The notes below the pieces were generated by a model. It saw only the letters and a program-made list of their open reading frames with translations. It was not told the origin of the DNA and did not search any database. From Lotus japonicus (Eukaryota; Streptophyta; Magnoliopsida; Fabales; Fabaceae), in the NCBI RefSeq assembly GCF_012489685.1, contig NC_080044.1, positions 81,268,732 through 81,332,731 of the forward strand: 64,000 nucleotides of DNA, written 5' to 3'. Below are positions 35,891 to 45,709 of this stretch, in pieces. Both the position numbers and the translations under genes were made by a program. Within the stretch, counting starts at the first letter, position 1. Each line of letters opens with the position of its first letter.

Positions 35891-36849
35891 TATAATATAG
35901 CACCTTCAGTAAGAGGTAATGATTACGCAATGAGTCTCCGCATTTCATTCATAGGTCGACACGTTATTGAGTTGTTTCCATTTCATACAATTTCTCCCCT
36001 GATGAAACATATTTCGTAGTGGGTTTTGAAGTGGCAAGGTTTGCAAAAGAAAGTGTTGATCTTCGCTAGATGATAGTTGTAGAGTGGTTTGAAAGCTACT
36101 TGATTGAAAATGGTTATTAAAGCTCTAATGCTTAACTTATCAAACTTTTGAAAAGAAAAGGAGTAATCCTTTATTTAGTTATCTTTTTGTTTCATATTTG
36201 TATTTCATTTAATCTACTATATGATGGCATTGTATGATCAACTTTAAAATTATTTAAATTAGTTTTTTCTAAGTTGACACCCAAATGCCATATCGGATTG
36301 GTAAAAGCTAAGGTGAGACAACAACTCATGAAACATGGTAGAGAAGTTATGAGAAGCAATTTGGATCCCATAAAAAATATGAAATAAACTTGAACGAATA
36401 AAAAATTAGTGGTTGCTAAAGTTATTGTTATACCCCTTCCTCATATTACTATTATATCTCTTCCTCTTTTATGTCTTCCCATGGTTACCATACCCCTTCT
36501 CTTCTTATATTTCGCTATGAAAACATCTTGACCCATTCAACATGGCCAGAAGCTCGCTAGAGACCAAAGTTCAAGCCACAAAGACTTTCCTTACGAAAAT
36601 TTTCACATGCAACTGCAATACATATATAAATATAAGTATGATAATACGTTAGCGAAGATATGTCAAACGATAGTCACGCACCACGAGCAGGATTAGTCGA
36701 GGTGCGAAACAGTTGTCCTTGACACCCGTTGTAATAAAAAAAAAAGTATACCGGGCCAAAATATTATGCATTAATGAATAGTAAGGAAGTAATTAAATTA
36801 TTTCATTATATGAAAATGATAAGGCACTAAAATTTTACAAGTAATTAAA

Positions 36850-37015
36850 TTATTTGAAAAAATATTTAAATTTATATTTACTTATATCTAAAATTAATTT
36901 TGTTATATTAATTCATAAATTTTCTTTTAATGAACGTGATAAAAAGAACACTAATTTAAAAAAAAAACACAGTATTAACAAAAATGAATATCCACGTGCA
37001 ACGCATATCACAATA
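36850..37015 (+). repeat. Degenerate second Helitron-like 3' end
   Basis: Shares with 45590-45695 the order 'ttatatctaaaat', 'cttttaat', an A-rich tract, 'atgaata' and a 'cgtgca-cgca' core. The hairpin is broken here (CCACGTGCAACGCATAT) and I cannot find a CTRR terminus. It may be an older related Helitron end or an internal duplication. Confidence 0.35.
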
Positions 37016-37680
37016 GATTCAGACCTGGTCCCTACATCATTTTCATTACATGGACATTGACAGCCACCATGGAGCCTCAAGTATGATGTGCTGTTTAAAA
37101 TTTAAAACTAAACATATTCTTTGGGGTAGCTTTAGTAATTATTGCAAAGTCTTTGTGAGTAGTAAAGAAGTAAAATTTAATTGGTGGCTTAAAATGTAAA
37201 GAATTTCATGGGTGGTTTAAGGGTAAACCACATTTTTTAACCATATAATATTATTTTTTATTCGACAGTGTAGATCGCTTACCTGTTACTTGAGTAGAAA
37301 TTGAGAAAATAGAATTTAGAGTCATTTTTATATTAACAAGCCTATTCACATTTAACCTAAACTAACAACGCATATACAACACAGACCACCACACCCAAGG
37401 AGAGGGAGGCAGACTTAACACATGTACTTTTATGAATGTTAATTTTATGAAATCAATATCATTAAGTAATAGATTATCCACTATAATAATTGATCATATT
37501 CCCAAATGAATGAAAGTGTGTGCTAAACCGGGCACATTCAAGAAGAACGAATGTAGTATATGATAATCAAGCATACTCATAGCCAAACGAGTGTAACGAC
37601 TGAAATTTATTGATTTTACATTAATTACCTTTGTACGATAATTAAAAACTCACAACATAAATAATAACATATTTGTTTAC

Positions 37681-37838
37681 AAATGATTTATAAAAAAATA
37701 ACTTGGAGGAGATATCTCTATAATAATGGGTACGTTAAGAAATGTTTGATTGTTTCAGCAAATGATTTATAAAAAATTAACTAGGATGAGGTATCTCTAT
37801 AATAATGGGTACGTTAAGAAATGCTTGATTGTTTCACT
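37681..37838. repeat. 79-bp tandem duplication
   Basis: 37681-37759 and 37760-37838 are near-identical copies. Both contain 'tatctctataataatgggta' and end in 'gattgtttca'. Copy differences are a few substitutions. Confidence 0.85.
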
Positions 37839-38098
37839 TTAATGTATTAAAAAATAACATGCATACATTATTATTTTGCAAGAGATTAGATAAAAAAAAT
37901 TATTTTTATTTATTAATCGTGATTTTAAAAATAAAATATCATTTAATTTAATTTTAAATACATTTTTAAAAGTAAATACATAGATGATTTATGATTTAAA
38001 ATCTAAACTAATTAGGATTAATTATTTCCTATATATAGATTATTTCTTATTTAATAATGAATGTATAGAATATTTTGATTTAAATTATGATTTGAACT

Positions 38099-38377
38099 TG
38101 TTCTGGGAATGAACATTGAGGAAAGGTATAGTACCTAAGGGTAGAGAGATTGTGCTAGAGAGAGAGAGTAAGAGAGAGAATGCTGAATTTCATGTGTTAT
38201 TTTATCAAATGAGCCAAAAGTCCCCAACACTTGATAACTACCTCCTATTTATAGAGCTTGGGTACTACCTATTGGGCCAATTGGGCCTCCGAGGTCAAGG
38301 CCCATCCAAAGGCCAGGGCCCCGCCTCAGGGCGGGATACATGCTGGGCGTTGCCACTCTAGGGGCTCGCCCAGTCCA
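38099..38377 (-). repeat. Left LTR of the pol-less gypsy element
   Basis: 279 bp, same sequence as 44216-44494 as far as I can compare. Contains TATAAATA on the minus strand at 38246-38253 and several GGGCC-type palindromes toward its right end. Confidence 0.9.
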
Positions 38378-38847
38378 CTAGTCCACAAGACACCGAGCTC
38401 GAGGTACGAGAGCTAAGGGTGTCTTTTAAATGCTTTTACATATGTCCTACGGTACACCAGAATCTGCACTGCCAACATGGCTTAAGAAAAAAGAAGTAAA
38501 CTATATCGCCAACACGGCGTGAGCAAAAGGAAACTTGCATTTTCAGTTACCCAGTCCACTGACTTGACGAGCAACCCGAGCTGGCAAGTCCACTAGTCCA
38601 CAAGCGGCGAGAACGATTACTTCGTATTGGCGATAAGTTGGAGCAGGTGTATGATCGCTCGCCGGCGGGAAAGGTGACAGGCATGGGTCATGTGCCGATC
38701 ATTCAATCATTGACTGGCGGTGACCCCGGCGAGCGACTGAACTTTGTTGTTGGTGTCACCCGTCAGGCGATGGTGTTTGATCCTTATGGTGGCGAGGCTT
38801 TTCGCGCTTTCCCTTATTTTAGAACCCTTTCAAATCTCTATCTGCCT

Positions 38848-38866
38848 CACGTGGCTGCCCCACGTG
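38848..38866 (+). promoter_or_regulatory. Pair of G-boxes upstream of the antisense gene
   Basis: Two CACGTG palindromes at 38848-38853 and 38861-38866, 13 bp apart and about 180 bp upstream of a TATA box. G-boxes bind plant bZIP and bHLH factors. A regulatory role here is inferred from position only. Confidence 0.4.
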
Positions 38867-39044
38867 ATGTGTTGGTTACATCAATTTCCCTCTTTCTCCG
38901 GAACCGTCACTTCTCCTTTCACAACCGTCCCATCGTGCGCAGTAACTCCCCATTGCACGCGACCCACCTCCCCAAAACCATCATGACTTCCAACCTTCCA
39001 CACGCGTCCAACACGCGTCACCCCTCCAGCTTCTCCCCTTCTCC

Positions 39045-39050
39045 TATAAA
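39045..39050 (+). promoter_or_regulatory. TATA box of the antisense gene
   Basis: CTATAAAAACCC on the plus strand, about 220 bp before the ATG at 39268. The spacing is consistent with an untranslated leader of roughly 190 bases. Confidence 0.5.
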
Positions 39051-39267
39051 AACCCTTCTTCCCCACTGTCATCCCTTTCCGAGACCCCTCTTTACTTCCC
39101 TAATCGCTTACCAAACTCCCTCTGTCCACTTCCGCTCCGGAGCCGTCGCTCATCACCCTTTCCGCTACCCACTCTTCACATCCTACTCCGGTGAGTCCCA
39201 CTGTCCTTATCTTTACATCGCACACATACTTATCTTTTCCTTTCTTTCACTTCACTGTCTTCTAAAA

Positions 39268-41813
39268 ATGGCTTCAAACCCTACCTCCCCTAATCACTCT
39301 TCTTCCTCCTCCGAAAGCGACCCTGACTCCACCGCTGCCGGCGGCCTCCGTTTAGAGGTTCCGGAGATCCCAGCTCACCGACTAAAAACCTACGCCACTC
39401 TGCCCCTTCCAGTCCAAGTAGCCCCCAAACACGAGGCTATAGATCAACCTTCCATCTTCCAAGACAGCGATCCCATTGTGCAATTCGTGAACTCCCTGGG
39501 TGGCTTGTCCAATGACGATGAGTTTAACGCCAAACTCAGGATCTGAGTTTGCAGTCCCGGGGATCGCCCCTGGCTTCACAAGCCAGACGGCGACGTAAAG
39601 AGATCCCATTTTTTCTTTGCGTACGAATACATGTTTAGCGAGCTTGGAATCAGGCTTCCTTTTTCACCCTTTGTCCAAACCGTCCTCCGCGACATCAACG
39701 CGGCTCCCTGTCAACTCCACCCTAATGCCTGGGCTTTCATTCGATGTTTTGAAATCCTAAGCGCCGCTGTCGGCATCGCCCCATCCCCCACCAGTTTCTT
39801 CTACCTTTACGACGTCGACCCCAAGTCCATCAAAAACAAAGGATGGATTTCCTTGAAGGCCCGAGCCGGCCGGAAGTGTTTGCATCCTCACAAAAGTAAC
39901 GCGAAGTCCTCCTTCGCACGAAAGTACTTCCGTGTGGCGGTTCATCCCGCCTACCCAGAGGCATTCACCCTCAGAGACGGGACCGCCCTCTTTCCTCTTT
40001 ACTGGACGGAGAAGCCCAACGGGATCACCGATCTTTCAGAGGAATCCTTGTCCGCCAACGATAAAGCCTTTCTTAATCTCCTTGCCCCACTTCCCATCCT
40101 TGACTGCACAACAGTCCTTGAGGGCGCTGACCTCTCAAGAACTCCCAAATACTTAGGTTGCCCATAGCTCACTTTTATTATTGACATTTCCTTTCTCGAC
40201 TCCTATGTTGTCACTGATCGTTTTTTTTTATTGTTACAGAAGATATGAATTTCACGAACGCCGAGCTCCTGAAGGCCCGCGAGAGGAGAATGGCTCGCTT
40301 CTCCCCAAAATTCAACACTGAGGGCGACGCGAAAAAACGGGGCGGTGCTGAGAACCAAGCCGAGAACACCAAAGCTCCCAAGAGGAGAAGATTGGCCAAA
40401 GCCTCCTCCGGCGCCGGCACATCCAACCCTGGCGCTCAGCCCACCACTGCTGCTACGCCTAAAGGCAGAAATGTCGCTGAAGCCTCCGTCGCCACAGCTA
40501 CCGAGCCAACCGTCGTACCAGCTTCTACTCCTGCCTCCGCCGGTGCGACCGCTGCTGTTGCCGCTGAGTCTTCTGTTGGCGCCACAGCCGCCTCCGCCGG
40601 CGTTAACGCCACAAAAGCTGCTGCGTCTTCCGACACTCCTATTGGAGAGAAGGAAAAAGAAAATGAAACCCCAAAGTCTCCCCCTCGCCAAGATGCGCCT
40701 CCTAGCCCGTCCTCAACACATGATGCGGGCTCCATGCCTTCCCCGCCTTATCAAGGGGAACAATCCTGTCCTGGCGCTGCCACTACCTCTGAAGCGGCTC
40801 AAATTGAACAAGCCCCTGCTCCCGAGGTTGGTTCTTCAAGCTATTATAATATGCTCCCCAACGCCATTGAACCCTCAGAATTCTTACTTGCTGGTCTCAA
40901 CCGTGACGTCATAGAAAAAGAAGTTTTGAGTCGGGGCCTGAATGACACCAAGGAGGAGACTCTTGCTTGCCTCCTACGCGCTGGGTGCATCTTTGCTCAC
41001 ACGTTTGAGAAGTTCAACGCCGCCAACGTTGAAGCTGAGCAGTTGAAGGCCGAAAGTGCTAAGCATCAAGAAGCCGCCGCTGCTTGGGAAAAGCGTTTCG
41101 ACAAACTGGCGACGCAGGCAGGAAAAGACAAAGTCTATGCCGACAAGATGATTGGCACGGCGGGGATTAAAATCGGCGAGCTGGAGGATCAGCTGGCGCT
41201 GATGAAGGAAGAAGCAGATGAGCTTGATGCAAGCCTTCAAGCTTGCAAAAAGGAAAGAGAGCAAGCTGAGAAGGACTTGGTCGCCCGAGGCGAGGAGCTG
41301 ATTGCTAAGGAATCAGAGCTTGCCATACTGCGCGCTGAGCTGGAGTTAATGAAGAAGGCGTTGGCGGAGCAAGAGAAAAAGTCTGCGGAGTCCTTGGCCT
41401 TGGCGAAGTCTGACATGGAGGCGGTGATGCAGGCTACGTCCGAGGAGATCAAGAAAGCGACCGAAACTCATGCCGAGGCCCTCGCCACGAAAGATGCTGA
41501 GATTGCTTCCCAACTGGAAAAGATCAAGAGACTAGAGGACGAGCTGGCGACGGAGAAGGCCAAAGCCACTGAGGCGAGGGAACAAGCCGCTGACATCGCC
41601 CTTGACAACCGCGAGCGTGGTTTCTATCTCGCCAAAGATCAGGCCCAACATTTGTACCCGAACTTTGACTTTAGCGCCATGGGAGTAATGAAAGAAATAA
41701 CCGCCGAAGGACTGGTTGGTCCCGACGATCCTCCCCTGATTGACCAACACCTCTGGACAGCGACTGAAGAAGAAAAGGAAGAAGAAGAACAGGAGAAAGA
41801 AAACAATGAATAA
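39268..41813 (+). pseudogene. Antisense gene of the gypsy element: 'putative gypsy-type transposon' domain plus coiled coil
   Basis: Two exons, 39268-40156 and 40240-41813, flank an 83-bp intron with GT...TTACAG ends; splicing joins KYL to EDMNFTNAEL in frame. Start MASNPTSP. Residues from about 95 to 300 include FFFAYEYMFSELGIRLPF and DVDPKSIKNKGWISLKARAG, matching the Pfam-type 'putative gypsy type transposon' domain (PF04195, from memory). Then come an Ala/Pro/Ser-rich linker and a long heptad-rich coiled coil, ending FDFSAMGVMKEITAEG and a Glu-rich tail. One in-frame TGA at 39544-39546 breaks exon 1; everything else is open over about 820 codons. Base composition is far more GC-rich than the surroundings. 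Function is unknown. The stop makes a full product unlikely, though translation could restart at the ATG at 39631. Confidence 0.8.
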
Positions 41814-42054
41814 TGTAATTTTAACATTACTTTAGCTTTTACTGTCACCTTGTAGTGTACTTTTCCGCCATTCGTCTATGTTTAAGCATCCCTTCGCCAT
41901 AGCTTTTTATATCGCCGTTGGATATTTTGTAAATCATGTTGGAATGCTTCCGCCGTACATTTTTTAGTCACCGCCGCATCGTCATCACCATCTTGCTTTA
42001 GCCTTATAAGAAATTAGTTTGACTTGCTCGCCACTCTCAGCGTCAGGCCGCCAC

Positions 42055-42395
42055 CATCTTGCGGTAGGTCGCTACCCTCATTTTTGGCGGTAGGTCGCGA
42101 CCCTCTTGCGGTAGGTCGCGACCCTCTTGCGGTAGGTCGCCACCATTTTGCGGTAGGTCGCTACCCTCATTTTTGGCGGTAGGTCGCGACCCTTTAGCGG
42201 TAGGTCGCCATCCTCTTGCGGTAGGTCGCGACCCTCTTGCGGTAGGTCGCCACCCTTAGCGTGAGGTCGCCACCCTTTTGACGACTTTTGTGTGTCTAAA
42301 CTGAGTCTTACAGGTCGCCACCCATAGCGTTTGGTCGCCACCCTTTGGCATGAGGTCACCACCCTAGCGGTAGGTCGCCACCCTTGGTGTGATCG
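42055..42395. repeat. Minisatellite of about 20-bp GGTAGGTCGC units
   Basis: More than a dozen units of the form GCGGTAGGTCGC(C/G)ACCCT, some with extra bases, sit between the 3' end of the antisense gene and gag. Internal tandem arrays are common in Tat-like elements. The long open frame on the minus strand (42078-42485) is just the repeat translated. Confidence 0.9.
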
Positions 42396-43216
42396 TCCCT
42401 TTTCGGGACTCAAAGTGCTTTGGGTTCCAATGGCCAGTTGGATTACCAAAGCGGTGCTCAATAGAATGGGCAATTTGTACCCCACACATCGCCAATGAAT
42501 CCGGTTGTTACGTGGGCTTTTCCGGGGCTAATTTAGTTCATCGTGAAACTTGTTTCACTTTGTAACTAAATCGCGCCATCAGGAGCTTGTCCCACCCAAT
42601 AACAAACCGCTTATGGAAGAGTCTTCCAAGTTTCACAAAACTTTGATGGTGTGCCTCAATTCACGCACTCTTTCTCTTTGATCCGATTTGCTCCTCTCTG
42701 TCTGAATCAAAACCAGTGAAGACAATATAACTTCTAATACCAACTTCAAAATAAGAAAATTAGGAAATACAACAACTGAGAAGGGAATCAAATGAAAGAT
42801 GGAGGAAAAGTTTGAAGGAATTGGAAAATTTGTTGGCCAGCGATCTTAACCATAGCAACGCTTTACTCGCCAAACTTCCATGGCCAAAACAAAACGTGCC
42901 CACCAGAATTCCGCCGCCGGAGTAAAACGTGCTTGATTCCAACGCCAACGACATTCTCTCGCCGTCGAACTCCATCGCCAACAACACTAGCTCGCCGCCT
43001 ACCTTCAAAACGTGCTCGCCAAAACCAACACGTGCTCGCCAAAGCAAACGTGCTCGCCAAAGCAAAAACGTGCCCGCCAGAATTCCAACGTCTCGGGATT
43101 GGCTCTGCTCCTCATGTATTGTGCTCTGGACAGATTCCTCGCCTTTGTTCTTTTCTTCGTCATTACCGATCTGCTCTCCCTTGCCTACATGCTTCCCCGA
43201 TCTGAAACTCCTCCTT
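42396..43216. other. Element interior between minisatellite and gag, remnant coding
   Basis: About 42990-43080 contains short repeats of 'cgtgctcgccaaa'. A minus-strand frame (43383-42760) overlaps the end of gag in another phase; its part SGKHVGKGEQIGNDEEKNKG looks like a gag tail, suggesting a frameshift near 43240. No protease, RT, RNase H or integrase motif is present. Confidence 0.5.
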
Positions 43217-44098
43217 TTATCGCTGCTTGGGCGACGTGTCGCCCTTTTCCAACTTCGCGCGCTTTCTTTTGAAAGCGTCGTCCTCCTCATCAAGAATATA
43301 AGTGCTGGCGCGAGCATGCATCGCGCGCTTTCTTTTGAAAGCGTCGTCCTCCTCATCAAGAATATAAGTGCTGGCGCGAGCATGCATCTCCTCCATCGAA
43401 CGCGCCGGCTTACGTGTCAATTTGCTGTTCAACCCTCCCGGTAGCAAACCGTTTTTAAATGCTAAAGCACAAGCTCGAGGCTCCTCGTCCTCAACCTTGA
43501 CCGACGCTGCGCTGTACCTTGCCATGTACTCTTTCAGTGATTCTTCTTCTTGCTGGCGAATATTATATAGGTCGTTGATCGTCACCGGCTGATTCTTATT
43601 CGCCGAGAATTGCACTAGAAACTTGGATGAGAAGTCTCTGAAATTTGAAATCGATCCGCGCGGCAAAGTTGTGAACCACGCCATCGCCGTCGATTTGAAC
43701 GTCGATGGAAACATCCTGCACTTCACCGCATCTGACGCCGCAATTATCACCATCTTCGTATTAAAATACAGAAGATGATCCTTCGGATCGGAATCTCCGC
43801 TGTAAGAATCCAGAACTAACGTTTTCGTGTTATCCGGAATCGCCACACTCTCGACATCTTCCGAGAACGGACGGAACTCAGCCACGGAATCTGCTTCTCT
43901 GCTTCCATCATCTCGCTGCTCGCGACGGTAGAAATCTAACTTAGCCTGTAGACGCTCATTACGCTGCTGGATGTTGCCCATGCTGCGCATCAAACGGCGC
44001 CATTGCTCCTGTGTCACCACCGGTTGTTGTTCCGGAGAATCCAGGACCACACGATGAGGCCGCCGTGAATGATGTTGCCTCCTGCGTCGAGTCTCCAT
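43217..44098 (-). CDS. Gag of the pol-less gypsy element, C-terminally truncated
   Basis: The chosen start is METRRRRQHH (ATG complementary to 44096-44098); the frame is open to 44140. The segment DPKDHLLYFNTKM, then KCRMFPSTFKSTAMAWF, FRDFSSKFLVQF and the IRQQEEESLKEYMARY region is the usual retrotransposon gag domain, which forms the particle shell. It ends at 43217 without a CCHC zinc knuckle, so the RNA-binding end is missing or out of frame. A 22-residue segment (MHARASTYILDEEDD...) is present twice because of the 66-bp duplication at 43255-43386. Gag lies directly behind the primer-binding site, as expected. Confidence 0.8.
   Translation of the reverse strand: METRRRRQHHSRRPHRVVLDSPEQQPVVTQEQWRRLMRSMGNIQQRNERLQAKLDFYRREQRDDGSREADSVAEFRPFSEDVESVAIPDNTKTLVLDSYSGDSDPKDHLLYFNTKMVIIAASDAVKCRMFPSTFKSTAMAWFTTLPRGSISNFRDFSSKFLVQFSANKNQPVTINDLYNIRQQEEESLKEYMARYSAASVKVEDEEPRACALAFKNGLLPGGLNSKLTRKPARSMEEMHARASTYILDEEDDAFKRKRAMHARASTYILDEEDDAFKRKRAKLEKGDTSPKQR
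43255..43386. repeat. In-frame 66-bp tandem duplication in gag
   Basis: 43255-43320 and 43321-43386 are identical as far as I can see. The length is a multiple of three, so the gag frame survives with 22 extra residues. Confidence 0.92.
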
Positions 44099-44183
44099 CC
44101 AAACCAGAAACGATGCAAACTCGATCGGAAAACCAATCACTAGTCACAGAATCAAAATCAGAAAACCAGAGAATTGCCTAATC

Positions 44184-44213
44184 ACGTGGGTTCGATCCCC
44201 ACAGACGGCGCCA
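44184..44213 (-). other. Primer-binding site resembling 30 nt of a tRNA 3' end
   Basis: Two bases inside the right LTR, the plus strand has a T-arm-like hairpin (GTGGG TTCGATC CCCAC) followed by acceptor-stem sequence ending GGCGCCA. The minus strand begins TGGCGCCGTCTGTGGGGA, the usual form of a gypsy PBS. The tRNA-like identity extends well past 18 nt. I do not assign the isoacceptor. Confidence 0.75.
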
Positions 44214-44215
44214 AA

Positions 44216-44494
44216 TGTTCTGGGAATGAACATTGAGGAAAGGTATAGTACCTAAGGGTAGAGAGATTGTGCTAGAGAGAGAGAGTAAGAGAGAGAATGC
44301 TGAATTTCATGTGTTATTTTATCAAATGAGCCAAAAGTCCCCAACACTTGATAACTACCTCCTATTTATAGAGCTTGGGTACTACCTATTGGGCCAATTG
44401 GGCCTCCGAGGTCAAGGCCCATCCAAAGGCCAGGGCCCCGCCTCAGGGCGGGATACATGCTGGGCGTTGCCACTCTAGGGGCTCGCCCAGTCCA
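44216..44494 (-). repeat. Right LTR (5' LTR) of the pol-less gypsy element
   Basis: 279 bp, TG...CA ends, followed by GAACT. TATAAATA on the minus strand at 44363-44370 is the likely promoter TATA box for the gag transcript. Confidence 0.9.
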
Positions 44495-44682
44495 GAACTG
44501 ACTATTACAAAATATCCGTATTTATAGGAAATGTGGAACGATACGTTCTCAATTTTATTCTCAATGTAATTATTTCAATTGGAAAAAAATATCATATATT
44601 CATTACTTTTTTTTTCAATACATCGGAAAACTATATATTACTTCAAATCTATATAAAAAATCTATTCAATAGATATGAAAAG

Positions 44683-45486
44683 TAGGGGTGAACATGGGCC
44701 TGGTAAATCCAATGAACCCGCCCAACCCAATCTGATCCAATAGAAAAAATGCGGGTTGGATCGGACAATCGGGTTAGTCGGATGGATTTTACTACAACCC
44801 AACCAAGTTCGGATCGGATTTCAGATTCAGTTCAAATCCATCCAACCCAACCCAGAATCAATACATATAATAATAATTTTTATAATTTTACTCATACTTG
44901 GAGTGCTAGTGTCGAAGTGATGACTTTTTGAAACTTTGAGACTTAAGTATTTGTAGTTATTTGTCATATTTGAACTTAGAGTATTTGTTCGTAGTTATTT
45001 GTTACATATTTGTATATAGTTATTTGGCATGTTGGAGACATCTAAGTTCTAAGTGTCATGACATGACATTTAGTGTTGTTTTTTACTTTTTAGATACTAT
45101 TTATATTAGATTGTTTCATGTCATTTAGTAATTAAGTTTTATGTTTTCATGATATTTGGCTATATGTCATTTATGTGGTATTATTTCTATAACTTTTTTG
45201 TGTCTTTTTCATGCTATTTAGTATAATAACATATTTAGTATTTTTTATAACTTTTTCTGAATTCATAATAATTTTTGCAAGATTTTTAAATATTTCAGAT
45301 ATATTATTATTTTAATATATGGACCCAATAAATTCATCCAACCCAATCCAAACTTCGTCGGGTTGGTTCGGATCGGGTCCGAAAAAGAAATTCGTGAAAT
45401 TCAACCCAACCCAACCCATACAATTTTGATCGGTTAGGATTTTATTTTGACCAAAATTCATCCAACCCAACCCATGTGCACCCTTA
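44683..45486. mobile_element. Non-autonomous hAT-type element, 804 bp
   Basis: The ends are inverted: TAGGGGTGAACATGGG at the left and the reverse complement TAAGGGTGCACATGGG at the right. A perfect 8-bp direct repeat, ATGAAAAG, flanks it (44675-44682 and 45487-45494). An 8-bp target duplication with short inverted ends is diagnostic of hAT. Both subterminal regions are rich in 'ccaaccca' and its complement 'tgggttgg', likely transposase-binding repeats. No transposase ORF. Confidence 0.88.
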
Positions 45487-45678
45487 ATGAAAAGTCATAA
45501 ATTGAGCATTTAGGAAAACAACGACAAAAAGATTAAAAAAAGAGCTACCCGAAAAAACAAAAACAAACATTCAGTAAAAAACATACAAATTTATGATTTC
45601 TTATATCTAAAATAAATTTTATTCTTTTAATCGGTAAAATATCTTTTAAAAAATAACTCAAAAAATAAAATGAATACC

Positions 45679-45709
45679 CCCGTGCATCGCACGGGTAAAA
45701 AATACTAGT
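45679..45709 (+). other. Helitron 3' terminal hairpin and CTAGT end
   Basis: A 7-bp perfect stem with a 3-nt loop, then TAAAAAATA and CTAGT. This is the replication-termination hairpin arrangement of Helitrons. Confidence 0.7.

Larger units (their letters stand above)
38099..44494 (-). mobile_element. Pol-less Ty3/gypsy element (Tat-like) with antisense gene
   Basis: Two 279-bp LTRs (38099-38377, 44216-44494) have TG...CA ends, look identical, and are flanked by the 5-bp repeat GAACT (38094-38098, 44495-44499). The primer-binding site sits beside the right LTR, so the element reads on the minus strand: right LTR, PBS, gag (44098-43217), minisatellite, then a large gene on the opposite strand (39268-41813), left LTR. 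There is no protease, RT or integrase, so it can move only with proteins from another element. A gag of this type plus a large antisense gene is known from Tat-lineage elements such as Grande; assigning it to that lineage is my inference. Confidence 0.85.
32794..45709 (+). mobile_element. Probable non-autonomous Helitron, enlarged by nested insertions
   Basis: The left end reads TCTATACTATATATAAAG directly after an A. The right end has a perfect 7-bp stem hairpin (CCCGTGC ATC GCACGGG, 45679-45695) followed 9 bases later by CTAGT at 45705-45709 and then a T. TC at the 5' end, a GC-rich hairpin before CTRR(T) at the 3' end, and insertion between A and T without target duplication are the marks of plant Helitrons. 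No Rep or helicase gene is present. Removing the gypsy element (38099-44494) and the hAT element (44683-45486) leaves about 5.7 kb. Pairing of these two particular ends is an inference, because a second, degenerate Helitron-like 3' end lies at 36850-37015. Confidence 0.55.

Noticed and set aside
38638..39267. 210-residue N-terminal extension of the antisense gene
   Set aside because: It covers the G-boxes and TATA box, has no domain, and a better start with the expected MASNPTSP sequence lies at 39268.
40345..40914. 189-residue Pro/Leu-rich plus-strand frame
   Set aside because: Shadow of the antisense gene exon 2 in another phase, caused by its GC-rich Ala/Pro linker.
42055..42395. CRISPR-like array
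   Set aside because: Units are contiguous and lack unique spacers; the context is a plant retrotransposon.
42078..42485. 135-residue repetitive 'RDLPQEG'-like protein
   Set aside because: Read-through of the 20-bp minisatellite; repeats of this kind are open by chance.
44190..44213. tRNA gene
   Set aside because: Only the T-arm and acceptor end are present, next to an LTR; it is a primer-binding site.
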